From assembly GCA_963836355.1 (NCBI GenBank), contig CAWIJO010000018.1:406778-470777 (forward strand): a stretch of DNA of 64,000 nucleotides, in the 5' to 3' direction. The position numbers and the translations under genes were made by a program. Positions 47,782-56,571 of the stretch are shown here, one piece after another. The stretch's first letter is position 1; every line of letters starts with the position of its first letter. The notes under the pieces were generated by a model. It did not search any database, was not told the DNA's origin, and saw only the letters and a list, made by a program, of their open reading frames with translations. This stretch comes from Palsa-506 sp963836355. GTDB lineage: Bacteria; Actinomycetota; Actinomycetes; Streptosporangiales; Streptosporangiaceae.

Positions 47782-48443
47782 GGCAGGTCTTACAGCCCAT
47801 CTCGGGCGGCCCGGTTGAGGTCGCCGAGGTGCCCCGGCCTACCGCCGGACCGACCGAAGTGCTGGTACGGACCGTGGCGTCGGTCATCTCGCCCGGTACC
47901 GAGCGCGCGGTCACGTCCCTCGCCCAGGCCAGCCTGCTCGCCAAGGCGCGGGCCAGGCCGGATCTGGTCCGCCAGGTGATCCAGAAGGCGCGGACCGAAG
48001 GCATCGCCGCCACCGCGCAGACGGTCCGGAGCCGGCTTGCCGAGGACCTTCCGCTCGGCTACTCCGCTCCCGGATCGGGCGCCCAGCTATGCGAGAGTCA
48101 GGCAGGCAGCGAAACGGCCGGTGCTGAGATGTCCGCAGAGCCGGCTTGCAGGCCAGCCACGACGGCCGCCGGAGCATTCGACACCAGTGTCGCGACGCCG
48201 ACCGGCCAGTTCGACGTCACTATCACCGCACCAGGCACAGCGAAGCTGGCGGTCGAGACCGGGCCGGTCGCGGCCGGCTTCCAGGTCACTACCCAAGCGC
48301 CGGTGCTTACCTGCCACGTCAGTGGCAGCCTGCCCATACAAGTCAGCACACGCTGGCGCCGGGCCAGCGGCCAGCCCGCGGCGGCCCGCCCAGCGCGGCA
48401 CGTCCCCGCGCCTGAAGAAAGCGACCGTGACCACGATGCTTAG
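47778..48443 (+). CDS. Chimeric ORF: dehydrogenase N-terminus joined to heparinase C-terminus
   Basis: 221 residues. The first 97 match the start of the 49507 dehydrogenase at about 85 of 97 positions (MRQVLQPISGGPVEVAEV...). Similarity stops abruptly at about 48070, inside SAPGSGAQ. Residues about 130-205 instead resemble the C-terminal strands of the upstream heparinase (QFDVTITAPGTAKLAVETGP vs AFDVTITAPARATLTVETRP). No catalytic domain is complete. It starts at an ATGA overlap with the heparinase and looks like a product of duplication followed by deletion. Whether it is translated usefully is doubtful. Confidence 0.6.
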   Translation: MRQVLQPISGGPVEVAEVPRPTAGPTEVLVRTVASVISPGTERAVTSLAQASLLAKARARPDLVRQVIQKARTEGIAATAQTVRSRLAEDLPLGYSAPGSGAQLCESQAGSETAGAEMSAEPACRPATTAAGAFDTSVATPTGQFDVTITAPGTAKLAVETGPVAAGFQVTTQAPVLTCHVSGSLPIQVSTRWRRASGQPAAARPARHVPAPEESDRDHDA

Positions 48444-48481
48444 CCTGGCGAAGAGCCCTATCGCGCCTGTCCTGGGTCAGC

Positions 48482-49330
48482 GTGTTCCGCTTCGCGGGCC
48501 GCCGGCTGCTCTACCGCTCCTACACCAAGGCGAGCTGCCAGCCTGGCACCTTATGCCGGAGACTCACGACCAAGTTCGGTGACGAGTTCGAGGCTGACTT
48601 CTCGAGCTTCCTGGAATGGCAGCTCTGGGCCTTCGGAGCCTACGAGGAGCAGTTCGCCGCTTTGTTCCGGTGCCTGATCCAGCCAGGTGACCGGTGCATA
48701 GACGTCGGGGCGAACATCGGCGTCCACACCGTCCGCCTGGCCAAGCTGGCTGGTCCGCGCGGCGAGGTCATCGCGATCGAACCGGACGAAGGGCTGGCCC
48801 AGCGGGCCAGTAACAACTTCATGCTCAACCGCCTAGAAAATGTCCGGCTCATCCGGGCTGCGGCCTCTGAGCGAAGCGGCGACAGCGTCTTACTGTACCG
48901 GCCGGACATTCGCGACTCGAACAAGGGACGGGCCAGCCTGCTCCAGCACTCCTACCTGACGGGCCCGGCAGTCAGGGTGCCCGCGGTGAGCATCGATGAC
49001 GTCAACGAGGACCCGGTGGCTCTCATCAAGATTGACGTCGAAGGACACGAGGCGGCCGTCGTGTCGGGCGCTTCTAGGACGATCGAGGCGTTCTCGCCAG
49101 CCATTATTTTCGAATACGCTCCGGAACTCATCCTCGGTAAGTCCAGCGCCCCCTTTGAGTGGTTCCGCCAGAAGGGCCACGAACTGTTCAGCATCGGCCA
49201 GGGGCGCAACGGGATCACTGGCCGGGGACGGCTTGAGCTAGAACGTCTGCGCACGCTGCCGCGCAGAGCCATGAACATTCTGGCTATCTCTCCCGAGATG
49301 GCCCCCCGGATCGGATCACTAGTCCGCTGA
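48482..49330 (+). CDS. FkbM-family SAM-dependent methyltransferase
   Basis: 282 residues from GTG 48482, though a frame beginning at 48427 (TTMLSLAKSPIAPVLG) suggests the original start is a little upstream across a shift. SAM-binding motif I is CIDVGANIGVHTVRLA, followed by VIAIEPDEGL. Motif IV/V is ALIKIDVEGHEAAVVSGA, ending in PAIIFEYAPELI. FkbM enzymes O-methylate sugars and polyketides. It lies in the glycan operon, so methylation of a polymer or repeat unit is likely. It sits between the chimeric ORF and the full dehydrogenase. Confidence 0.85.
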   Translation: MFRFAGRRLLYRSYTKASCQPGTLCRRLTTKFGDEFEADFSSFLEWQLWAFGAYEEQFAALFRCLIQPGDRCIDVGANIGVHTVRLAKLAGPRGEVIAIEPDEGLAQRASNNFMLNRLENVRLIRAAASERSGDSVLLYRPDIRDSNKGRASLLQHSYLTGPAVRVPAVSIDDVNEDPVALIKIDVEGHEAAVVSGASRTIEAFSPAIIFEYAPELILGKSSAPFEWFRQKGHELFSIGQGRNGITGRGRLELERLRTLPRRAMNILAISPEMAPRIGSLVR

Positions 49331-49506
49331 TAGCCCTGATACAGCAAAACCCTGTCATTACTTTCCGCAAAGTTCTGACTACTCACTGTGGCCATTCGGG
49401 ATAGCATCCCCCGTGTGCCAGGGGACGTGACGACCGCGCTCGCCGCGGCCCAGCAGGACGCCGACGCCATGACCCGCTGCCACCGGGCGGCTGCCGGAGG
49501 AAGCGC

Positions 49507-51612
49507 GTGAAGCAGGTCTTGCAGCCGCTGTCGGGCGGCCCCGTCGAGGTGGCCGATGTACCCCGGCCTACCGTGAGCCCGACTGAAGTGCTGGTTCGGA
49601 CCGTCGCCTCGGTGATCTCTCCAGGTACCGAGCGGGCCGTCACCGCGCTGGCCCAGGCGAGCCTGCTGGCGAAGGCGCGGGCCCGGCCGGATCTGGTCCG
49701 CCAGGTGGTGCGCAAGGCGCGGACCGATGGCGTCGGCGCTACCGCGCAGACAGTCCGGAGCCGGCGAGCCGAGGATTTGCCGCTCGGATACTCTGCCGCC
49801 GGGATCGTGCTAGAGGTCGGCTCGGCCGTGAGCGGGATCAGCACCGGCCAGCTGGTGGCTACCGGCGGGGCGGGCAAGGCCAGTCATGCCGAGTTCCAGT
49901 CAGTGCCCGGTCTGCTGTGCGCCACAGTGCCCGAAGGGGTTCCGGCTGGCGATGCGGCTTTCACCACGATCGCGTCCGTCGCGCTCCACGCCCTACGGCT
50001 GGCCGAGGCGGGCCCGGGTTCGAAGATTGTAGTCATCGGGCTTGGCCTTATTGGCCAACTCGCGGCACGGCTGGCGATAGCCAGCGGCTGCGACGTGGCC
50101 GGCATCGAGCCGGCCGAGGCCGCCCGCATCACGGCCATTAGCAGCGGAGTCCTGGCCCTCGATGAGTGCGGTACCGCCACAACCGATCAGATAATTGCTT
50201 GGTCCCGTGGGCGCGGTGCAGATGCGGTGCTGGTGTGCGCGGCCGACTCGTCGTCGTCAACGATCCTTCGGACCCCGCAGCTGTGCCGAGACCGAGCCGC
50301 GGTTGTTATCGTCGGCGACGTCGGGCTGCAGCTTCGCCGGACGCCTTTCTACGAGCGAGAACTCTCGCTGCGCTTCGCCCGGTCCTATGGTCCCGGTCGC
50401 TACGACCCGTCCTATGAGGTCTGGGGAGTGGACTACCCGGTCGGCGAGGTGCGTTGGACCGAAGGGCGGAACTTCGAGGCGGTGCTTGATCTGCTGGCCA
50501 CCGGACGGCTGCGGGTGTCCGATATGGTCACGCATACGTTCGGAATTGGCGAGGCAGCTGAGGCGTACCGGCTGATCGACAAACGGTCCGATCCTTACCT
50601 TGCGATCCGTCTCAGCTATCCGGCGACGCCCGCAGCCGATGCGCCGATCCTGATACAGACCCATAAGACAGCCAGCTCATCACCCGGTGTCGGCTGGGTT
50701 GGCGCCGGAGCCTTCTCGACCGGGACGCTACTGCCCGCATTCGGCGCCGCCGGCTTCGACCATCTCGTGGCGGTGACCTCGGCCAGCGGCTCGTCGGCAC
50801 GCCGGACGGCCCAGCGGTACGGATTTGAGAAGGCCGTCTCCGGCGGGGGTGCGGTCATTGACGACCCGGACGTCGAGGTCGTCGTCGTGGCCACCCCACA
50901 CGACACCCATGAGGAACTCGTGATCGAGGCGCTTGCCGCTGGTCGGCACGTATGGTGCGAGAAGCCACTGGCGCTGAGCGCCAGCGGGCTTGCGGAGATC
51001 GAGAGCGCGTGGCGGTCGTCGGGACGTCAGCTCATGGTCGGGTTCAACCGGCGCTGGTCTCCTGCCGTCCAGGCGGTCCAGCGAGTGCTTGCCGGGATGG
51101 CGTCACCGAAGTTGGTCATGTACCGGGTAGCGGCCGGCCGCGTGCCCGACGGGCACTGGTACCGCGACCGGCGAAAAGGCGGCCGACTGCTCGGCGAGGT
51201 TTGCCACTTCGTCGACACCGCCCAGGCATTGATCGGCGCCGAGATCGCTGAGTCCACCGGTCTGGTCGGTGCTAGCGGTCCCGGATTGGCGGCCGGTGAT
51301 GACGTGGTGGTGTCGCTGCGGTTCACGGACGGTTCGCTAGTCGCGATCGGTTATGGCAACGCCACGCCAACGGTTGGCAAGGAGTGGATCGAAATCGTCG
51401 CTGGATCGCACCGCCTGGTCATCGACGACTTCCGCTGTGCGGAGGCGGACGGACGGAGGCTATGGAAGGGCCGCCAGGACAAAGGGCACCAAGCTCAGAC
51501 CGCCGCGTTCCTGCAGGCGGTCATGGGCGGGCCGGCCGCGCCCACAGAGTCCATGATCGCAACAATGCGCGCCACGATCATGGCATGCGGCGTAAATGGG
51601 CGCCATGACTGA
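49507..51612 (+). CDS. Bi-domain oxidoreductase: zinc-type dehydrogenase plus Gfo/Idh/MocA
   Basis: 701 residues from GTG 49507 after GGAGGAA. Residues 1-360 are a medium-chain (zinc-type) dehydrogenase (VRTVASVISPGTERAV, KIVVIGLGLIGQLAARLA, VVIVGDVGLQLRRTPFYE). Residues 385-700 are a Gfo/Idh/MocA oxidoreductase, with GWVGAGAFSTGTLLPAF as the Rossmann motif, CEKPLALSASGL and EVCHFVDTAQALIG. Fusions of this type are found in exopolysaccharide and lipopolysaccharide loci, and act on nucleotide sugars. The N-terminus is duplicated in the chimeric ORF upstream. It overlaps the methyltransferase start downstream. Confidence 0.9.
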   Translation: MKQVLQPLSGGPVEVADVPRPTVSPTEVLVRTVASVISPGTERAVTALAQASLLAKARARPDLVRQVVRKARTDGVGATAQTVRSRRAEDLPLGYSAAGIVLEVGSAVSGISTGQLVATGGAGKASHAEFQSVPGLLCATVPEGVPAGDAAFTTIASVALHALRLAEAGPGSKIVVIGLGLIGQLAARLAIASGCDVAGIEPAEAARITAISSGVLALDECGTATTDQIIAWSRGRGADAVLVCAADSSSSTILRTPQLCRDRAAVVIVGDVGLQLRRTPFYERELSLRFARSYGPGRYDPSYEVWGVDYPVGEVRWTEGRNFEAVLDLLATGRLRVSDMVTHTFGIGEAAEAYRLIDKRSDPYLAIRLSYPATPAADAPILIQTHKTASSSPGVGWVGAGAFSTGTLLPAFGAAGFDHLVAVTSASGSSARRTAQRYGFEKAVSGGGAVIDDPDVEVVVVATPHDTHEELVIEALAAGRHVWCEKPLALSASGLAEIESAWRSSGRQLMVGFNRRWSPAVQAVQRVLAGMASPKLVMYRVAAGRVPDGHWYRDRRKGGRLLGEVCHFVDTAQALIGAEIAESTGLVGASGPGLAAGDDVVVSLRFTDGSLVAIGYGNATPTVGKEWIEIVAGSHRLVIDDFRCAEADGRRLWKGRQDKGHQAQTAAFLQAVMGGPAAPTESMIATMRATIMACGVNGRHD

Positions 51613-52408
51613 CAAATCGAGAGCCGAAGCTGGCCGGGGGGTTGGCGCACCTGACCGGACCGCCCAGGTATCCGATCGGGTCGGCCAGGTTGCCAATAGC
51701 AGCGACCGGGTCCGGCAGCTGTTTGACGCCAAGGCAGCAACCTGGGCGGCGAAGTACGCACCGGATGGCCGACTCGCTAGTCGCGCACGGCAGTTCACGG
51801 GAGCGCTCCTCGAGCACGTATCCCCTGGGGGCCGGATCCTGGACCTCGGCTGCGGAACGGGAGAGCTGGCTCGTGTGCTGACCGCAAGCGGGTGGCCAGT
51901 GACCGCCTGCGACATATCGGAGCAGATGTTGCACCGTGCGGTCGCTCGTGATCAGGGGGGCGCGGTCAAGTGGGTACGACTCGAGCCGGGATGGCGCACG
52001 CTGCCGTTCGCGCCCGCCAGTTTCGACGCGGTCGTCGCCGCTAGCGTCCTGGAGTACGTCGACTCTCCTTCCGACGTACTGCGCGAATGCGCACGTGTAC
52101 TGCGGCCCGGCGGCGTCGCTCTATGCACGGTGCCCGATATCGTGCACCCGATCCGCTGGTTGGAGTGGCTGGTCGCCGTCGCTGGTCGGCTCCCCTTGGC
52201 CCCAAAGGTTGGCGAAAGCTGGCCGATTCTCGGCTGCTACCTCGCCTACCTGCAAGTTTCGCGCCAACGGCATTGTCGCAAATGGTGGTGTACCGTCGCT
52301 GCACGAGCGGGTCTTATCGCCGTTGCTCATCAGGCGAACGCCAGGAAATACTCGCCGCTGCGGCTTCTCACCTTTGAGCGGCCATTTGAAATGAGGGATT
52401 GCTCATGA
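51596..52408 (+). CDS. Class I SAM-dependent methyltransferase
   Basis: About 270 residues; ATG 51596 or ATG 51605, neither with a strong ribosome site, both overlapping the preceding stop (51610-51612). Motif I is ILDLGCGTGELARVLTASGW, then ACDISEQML (motif II), FDAVVAASVLEYV (motif IV) and LRPGGVALCTVPD (motif V). It belongs to the UbiE/Mtase11-type fold, whose acceptors are small molecules or glycans. The C-terminal 70 residues contain a Trp/His-rich segment, possibly for acceptor binding. It overlaps the next glycosyltransferase (ATGA at 52405-52408). Confidence 0.85.
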   Translation: MGAMTDKSRAEAGRGVGAPDRTAQVSDRVGQVANSSDRVRQLFDAKAATWAAKYAPDGRLASRARQFTGALLEHVSPGGRILDLGCGTGELARVLTASGWPVTACDISEQMLHRAVARDQGGAVKWVRLEPGWRTLPFAPASFDAVVAASVLEYVDSPSDVLRECARVLRPGGVALCTVPDIVHPIRWLEWLVAVAGRLPLAPKVGESWPILGCYLAYLQVSRQRHCRKWWCTVAARAGLIAVAHQANARKYSPLRLLTFERPFEMRDCS

Positions 52409-53370
52409 CACCCGCAGTGATCGTGGACGCAGCCGGCGGTCGGGTAGGAGGTGCGGCGCGCTTTAGGGTCGAATTACACCGCTACCTCGCGCAAACCGAG
52501 CGCCGGGACGTGCAGATCATCGGCGCGGAGCGCCGCGTCGATGCGGGTTGGCTGGTACGCCGTGAAGTCAGCACGTCCGCTGGCGCTCGACGGGTAGCAC
52601 TCAACAACGTCAGTTTCGTCACGCCGGGCAGTGAGCGCTGGACGCTCTTGCGTAACCCACTGGATTTCCTGACCGACGATGAGGAAGCCAGTATCGACCC
52701 AGCCCTCCGAACTGCCGCCCGGCGTCGGGCCCCTGTAGTACGCATCGCGGCTCGGCGAGCGGATGTGCTTGTCGTGCCCTCTACGGCTATGGCTGAGCGC
52801 GTCATCCGGATCCTGCCGAGCCTGGCCAGCCGCGTCGTAGTGCGTCATCACCCGGTCTCGGCCGACTCGATCCCAGACTTGTCACGCGATCCTGTCATTC
52901 TTTGTCCGGTGCTGTTCTCGCCTTACAAGGGTATGACCGAACGGCTCACGGAACTGCTAGCCGCCATGGACGTCGTCGACGACACGCCGGTAAGGCTGTG
53001 CGTGACGGCCAATCGCTGTGAGGTGCCGGTAGGGCTGGCGGATCATCCAAGGGTAGATCTCGTAGGACAGCTTGATCATCGTACATTGCGCCAGCTTTGG
53101 GCACGGAGCTGCGCCATCTACTTTCCCCCTGGAATTGAGTCTTTCGGCTACCCGCTCGCCGAGGCACGGGCCAGCGGCCGACCGGTAATCGCCCGGGGCA
53201 CTGCGCAGAATCGGGAAATCGCAGGCACAGCGCTATGCGCGTTCACCCCAGGTGATGCGGATTCCTTGCGGCACGCCACCTTAAACGCTCTGACCACGCT
53301 TGTAGCACCGGATCCCGCGCCATTCGATCCCTGCGCATATTTCACCTGGCTGCTGGGGCAGCCGCGATGA
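52405..53370 (+). CDS. Glycosyltransferase family 4-like
   Basis: 321 residues from ATG 52405. The N-terminal acceptor domain is short (VDAAGGRVGGAARFRVEL). The donor domain has VLFSPYKGMTERLTELLAAM, VDLVGQLDHRTLRQLWARS and PPGIESFGYPLAEARASGRPVIARG, the conserved nucleotide-sugar site (the first Glu of the EX7E motif). The residues RHHPVSADS mark the domain hinge. It overlaps both neighbours, so it belongs to the same operon. Sugar specificity is unknown. Confidence 0.85.
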   Translation: MTPAVIVDAAGGRVGGAARFRVELHRYLAQTERRDVQIIGAERRVDAGWLVRREVSTSAGARRVALNNVSFVTPGSERWTLLRNPLDFLTDDEEASIDPALRTAARRRAPVVRIAARRADVLVVPSTAMAERVIRILPSLASRVVVRHHPVSADSIPDLSRDPVILCPVLFSPYKGMTERLTELLAAMDVVDDTPVRLCVTANRCEVPVGLADHPRVDLVGQLDHRTLRQLWARSCAIYFPPGIESFGYPLAEARASGRPVIARGTAQNREIAGTALCAFTPGDADSLRHATLNALTTLVAPDPAPFDPCAYFTWLLGQPR

Positions 53371-54251
53371 GTCGGCTGGGGCTGCGGCCTTACGATGCAG
53401 GCGATGATCCCCCAAGCGGTACTGTTCCTGTAAGTGTCGTTGTCCTCACGCTTAATGAGGAACCAAACATTGGCCGATGCCTTGCGTCAGTAGCGTGGGC
53501 CAACCAGGTGGTGGTGATCGACTCAGGCTCGACCGACAACACGGTGTCAATCGCCCTCTCGCGTGGGGCCGAGGTGTTGGAGCAGCCATGGCTTGGATTT
53601 TCCGGCCAGCGCGAATTCGCATTGAGGCACCCTTCGATCCTCTACGACTGGGTCTACTTTGTGGACGCCGACGAGTGGGTCTCCCCGCAACTCGCAAGCG
53701 AGGTCGCCGCACATTTGCAGACACCATCATGCGCCGGGTTCTCACATCGCTTCCGACTTGTGTTCCAAGGAACCTGGATTCGTCATTGCGGTTGGTATCA
53801 AGGCTCCTGGATAGTGCGTCTCGTCGATCGAAGATACACAAAATACGATGGGAGCCTGGTCGGTGAGCGAGCCTCTGTCGACGGGAAGATCGGCCAGCTG
53901 AACAACGACATCGTCGATGACGACTGTAAGGGTCTGGCTATCTGGTTGCACAAACACGTGAGCTATGCGCAGCTAGAGGCGCAACGGCGTGGCCGACCGA
54001 TGTCGCTGCGACACCGACTGCAAGTGCTGCAATTCAGGGAGGGTGCTGACACCAGGCCGATGAGTCGCGCCATCCTCAAGGATGTCGTCTATCCTTCCGT
54101 GCCCCTCAAGCCCATTGCCATCTTCGTCTATATGTACGTTGTCCGGCTCGGCTTTCTCGATGGGCGGACCGGATTGCGCTTCTGTTTCTACCACGCCTGG
54201 TACGAGGTCAGTGTTGCCGCGCTGCAAGCGCATTCTGTGGCAACCGATTGA
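53367..54251 (+). CDS. Family 2 glycosyltransferase (WaaE/KdtX-like)
   Basis: 294 residues from ATG 53367, overlapping the GT4 stop. The GT-A core begins VSVVVLTLNEEPNIGRCLASV, with VVIDSGSTDNT, VYFVDADEWVSP (DxD) and AGFSHRFRLVFQGTWIRH. The WaaE-like C-terminal part (AIWLHKHVSYAQLEAQRR, PLKPIAIFVYMYVVRLGFLDGRTG) contains one weak membrane helix. Members add beta-1,4-linked glucose or similar sugars to core or capsule. It is the last gene of the plus-strand operon that starts at 41157 and converges with the CgeB-like gene. Confidence 0.88.
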   Translation: MSRLGLRPYDAGDDPPSGTVPVSVVVLTLNEEPNIGRCLASVAWANQVVVIDSGSTDNTVSIALSRGAEVLEQPWLGFSGQREFALRHPSILYDWVYFVDADEWVSPQLASEVAAHLQTPSCAGFSHRFRLVFQGTWIRHCGWYQGSWIVRLVDRRYTKYDGSLVGERASVDGKIGQLNNDIVDDDCKGLAIWLHKHVSYAQLEAQRRGRPMSLRHRLQVLQFREGADTRPMSRAILKDVVYPSVPLKPIAIFVYMYVVRLGFLDGRTGLRFCFYHAWYEVSVAALQAHSVATD

Positions 54252-54442
54252 TGAGATCTCCATGAGGCCGCCTAACTCGCCGACCTCCTAGCGGTCGCCC
54301 CATCAGGGTGGCGCCGGATCTGTCGCGCGGCGGCCAATTTTGAACGTGCCGCTTAGCGCACGGTACGGCGATGAAAGCCGCTTGCAGCCATAGCGTCCCT
54401 GTTGTTCCAACGTCGCGCATATGAACCGATCAATGATATTTT

Positions 54443-55429
54443 TCAGGTAACCTTCTCCAGAATCGCCGCAAGCCGCAGTTCGTAGGTATGATCACGGAGA
54501 GCACGCCGAGCGGCGGCATCGCCGAGCCGTGCGGCCAGGCCTCTCTCACCAAGCAAGCGGACCGCATGTCCGACTAGCTCATCAAAGTCGCGGAATGTCA
54601 GCACTTCTTCACCAATGTCGAATAGGTCAGGAATGCATGACCGAAACTCGGTCAATACTGCGGCACCACATCCAGCGGCCTCGAATAGCCGCGCGTTGGC
54701 CCCAGTAAACTCGGCCACGTGCATAGGGTTTAGCACGCCGGCTGCGGATCGGAAGATTCGTGCTTTCTGCTCACACCAGATCGGGTGGCCGACGTGCGCG
54801 GCGCGCATCGGACTCTCCCCAAGCCAGCGTGAGACAGGGGCGCCATAGATCTTCAGCGGGATACCCCTGGCCATGAGTCGCTCGATCAGCCGAACCCTGC
54901 CCGGGCGCATAGTGCCAGCGATTATCAAATGAGGCTCCGTGCCTGCTGGGACAAGAGGCCTGTGCCACCGTGGATTGCAAGCTTCCGGAAGGTAAAACAC
55001 CGGCGCGTCCAGAGTTGCTTGCAATCGATCAACGATGTGCGGATCCTTGAAGAAGAGCGCGTCATACGGTGCGAGCAGCATGAGCTCTCGGCCGAAGGTC
55101 AGCACAGAATCGGGAAACCAGAAAGCGACTCGGATTCCATTCCGACTGAGCCGTGTTACAGCGTTCGGCATAAGGCGCGCATCGACATTGACCACGACTT
55201 CGCATTCAGCTTCCAGTGCGGTAGCCACTATTCGGCGCTGGAGTTTCTCATCGAGACGGGGCAGGGCCTGCCTGGCGACCATGACGGCGCCACGAGTAAG
55301 CCGCCCCCGGTGCTCGGCGTGGGCTGGGCCCAATGGAATGACGACTTGGCCCATGCGGCGAAGACTATCGCTTATATTCTCCGCAAAATAGTCCATGCCC
55401 GTCGGACCCACAACTCCGATCCGCACCAT
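54443..55429 (-). CDS. CgeB-like glycosyltransferase
   Basis: 328 residues from ATG 55429 after GGAG. The N-terminus VVGPTGMDYFAENISDSLRRMG resembles spore-maturation CgeB-type proteins. The C-terminal domain has LIIAGTMRPGRVRL, GVLNPMHVAEFTGANARLFEAAGCGAAVLTEF and DLFDIGEEVLTFRDFDEL. It would transfer a hexose from a nucleotide sugar onto surface glycan. It leads no operon upstream; the next minus-strand gene (55522-56571) is upstream of it, 92 bases away. Confidence 0.85.
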   Translation of the reverse strand: MVRIGVVGPTGMDYFAENISDSLRRMGQVVIPLGPAHAEHRGRLTRGAVMVARQALPRLDEKLQRRIVATALEAECEVVVNVDARLMPNAVTRLSRNGIRVAFWFPDSVLTFGRELMLLAPYDALFFKDPHIVDRLQATLDAPVFYLPEACNPRWHRPLVPAGTEPHLIIAGTMRPGRVRLIERLMARGIPLKIYGAPVSRWLGESPMRAAHVGHPIWCEQKARIFRSAAGVLNPMHVAEFTGANARLFEAAGCGAAVLTEFRSCIPDLFDIGEEVLTFRDFDELVGHAVRLLGERGLAARLGDAAARRALRDHTYELRLAAILEKVT

Positions 55430-55521
55430 ACCACTCCATCCTTAAGCACCCGACTTTCTGGTGTACCCAGGCGTCCAGCCCGGGCCAGCAGATCACTACG
55501 TAGCGCTACCGTGAAACAGAC

Positions 55522-56571
55522 TCACAACAACCTCGTGACCGCGCGCGATGCATAGATCTCCGGGGCAAAAGATTTGCGCGCCCACTCGGCGGCGCTCCTT
55601 CCCATCTGTGCGAGCCGTGCCGGGTCTTTAAGCAGCTCGTCGAGGACCTGTTTTAACGCGCCAATCGTCTCGTCCTGCGGGGCGACGCCTGTGACTAGGT
55701 CGATGAATGCGCCGTATGAACCGCCGAAAGCCGGTCCAACCACCGCAGTCCCGGCTACCTGCGCTTCAAGCAGGACTAAGCCGTATCCCTCACCTGAGGG
55801 ATGACGCCCTCGCCGGGTCCTCGTAGCCAGAACGAAGAGGTCGGCCTCGGCGAGTTCACGAGCCAGTTCGTGATCTGTCAACCCGACCCTCAGCGTGCAG
55901 TGTGGGTGGTTTTCGATCAGCCGGAGCAGATCGGGCTGAGGCACGCCACTGCCGCACACCGTCAAACTCACGTCTGGTCTTCGAAGGTCAGCAACGGCGG
56001 CAAGCAATTCGGGCAGCCCTTTGTCCCGCCACTCCGAGAGACGGAATGCGGTAGCCAGCCGTGTCCCCGGTGCCCGCGGTTGAATAACGGCAGATGCGTT
56101 TACAAGCAAGTCGAACCAGCTTTTGGACAGCCCAGGCGGCAAGACAGTTGCCTGGTGAACAGCCGAAACGGCACCTGCAGTGAAGCTGCTCACGGCGATC
56201 ATGCGCACTCGAGTACTGCGCATCAAGTGGTTCTCAATCAACGAGCGGATGTTCCGCCGCGCCCCCCATATATCAACGCCATGGCACACAAGTGAGATGC
56301 CACAGTTGGAACGCTCCCTGGCGAGCAGAGACGCTACAGGAATCAGAGCACGATGAGCGAGGACTAGGCGGGTCGGCGCCTCGTCCTCTCGTAACTGCCT
56401 GCGGGATTGAGCCAGCAACCGGACATGCGCGGCCGGCCCAGAGCCATGAAGGTTAATCCGATGGTAATCCACGCCACACGCGGCGAACGCCCACTCCAAC
56501 GTCTCAACGTAGCGCTCTATGCCGCCGCCCAGTCCGCATGATGGAGCAAGCAGCAATGCCCGGCCCGTCAT
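55522..56571 (-). CDS. Family 4 glycosyltransferase
   Basis: 349 residues from ATG 56571; a longer frame to 56763 overlaps the upstream polymerase gene and is not credible. The start MTGRALLLAPSCGLGGGIERYVETLEWAF carries the glycine-rich GT-B acceptor loop. Then come LVCHGVDIWGARR, VLPPGLSKSWFDLLV, ATAFRLSEWRDKGLPELLAAV and GEGYGLVLLEAQVAGTAVVGP, the donor-binding Glu motif. Its ATG overlaps the stop of the Wzy-like gene (TCATG on the plus strand), so the two are co-translated. Confidence 0.87.
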   Translation of the reverse strand: MTGRALLLAPSCGLGGGIERYVETLEWAFAACGVDYHRINLHGSGPAAHVRLLAQSRRQLREDEAPTRLVLAHRALIPVASLLARERSNCGISLVCHGVDIWGARRNIRSLIENHLMRSTRVRMIAVSSFTAGAVSAVHQATVLPPGLSKSWFDLLVNASAVIQPRAPGTRLATAFRLSEWRDKGLPELLAAVADLRRPDVSLTVCGSGVPQPDLLRLIENHPHCTLRVGLTDHELARELAEADLFVLATRTRRGRHPSGEGYGLVLLEAQVAGTAVVGPAFGGSYGAFIDLVTGVAPQDETIGALKQVLDELLKDPARLAQMGRSAAEWARKSFAPEIYASRAVTRLL

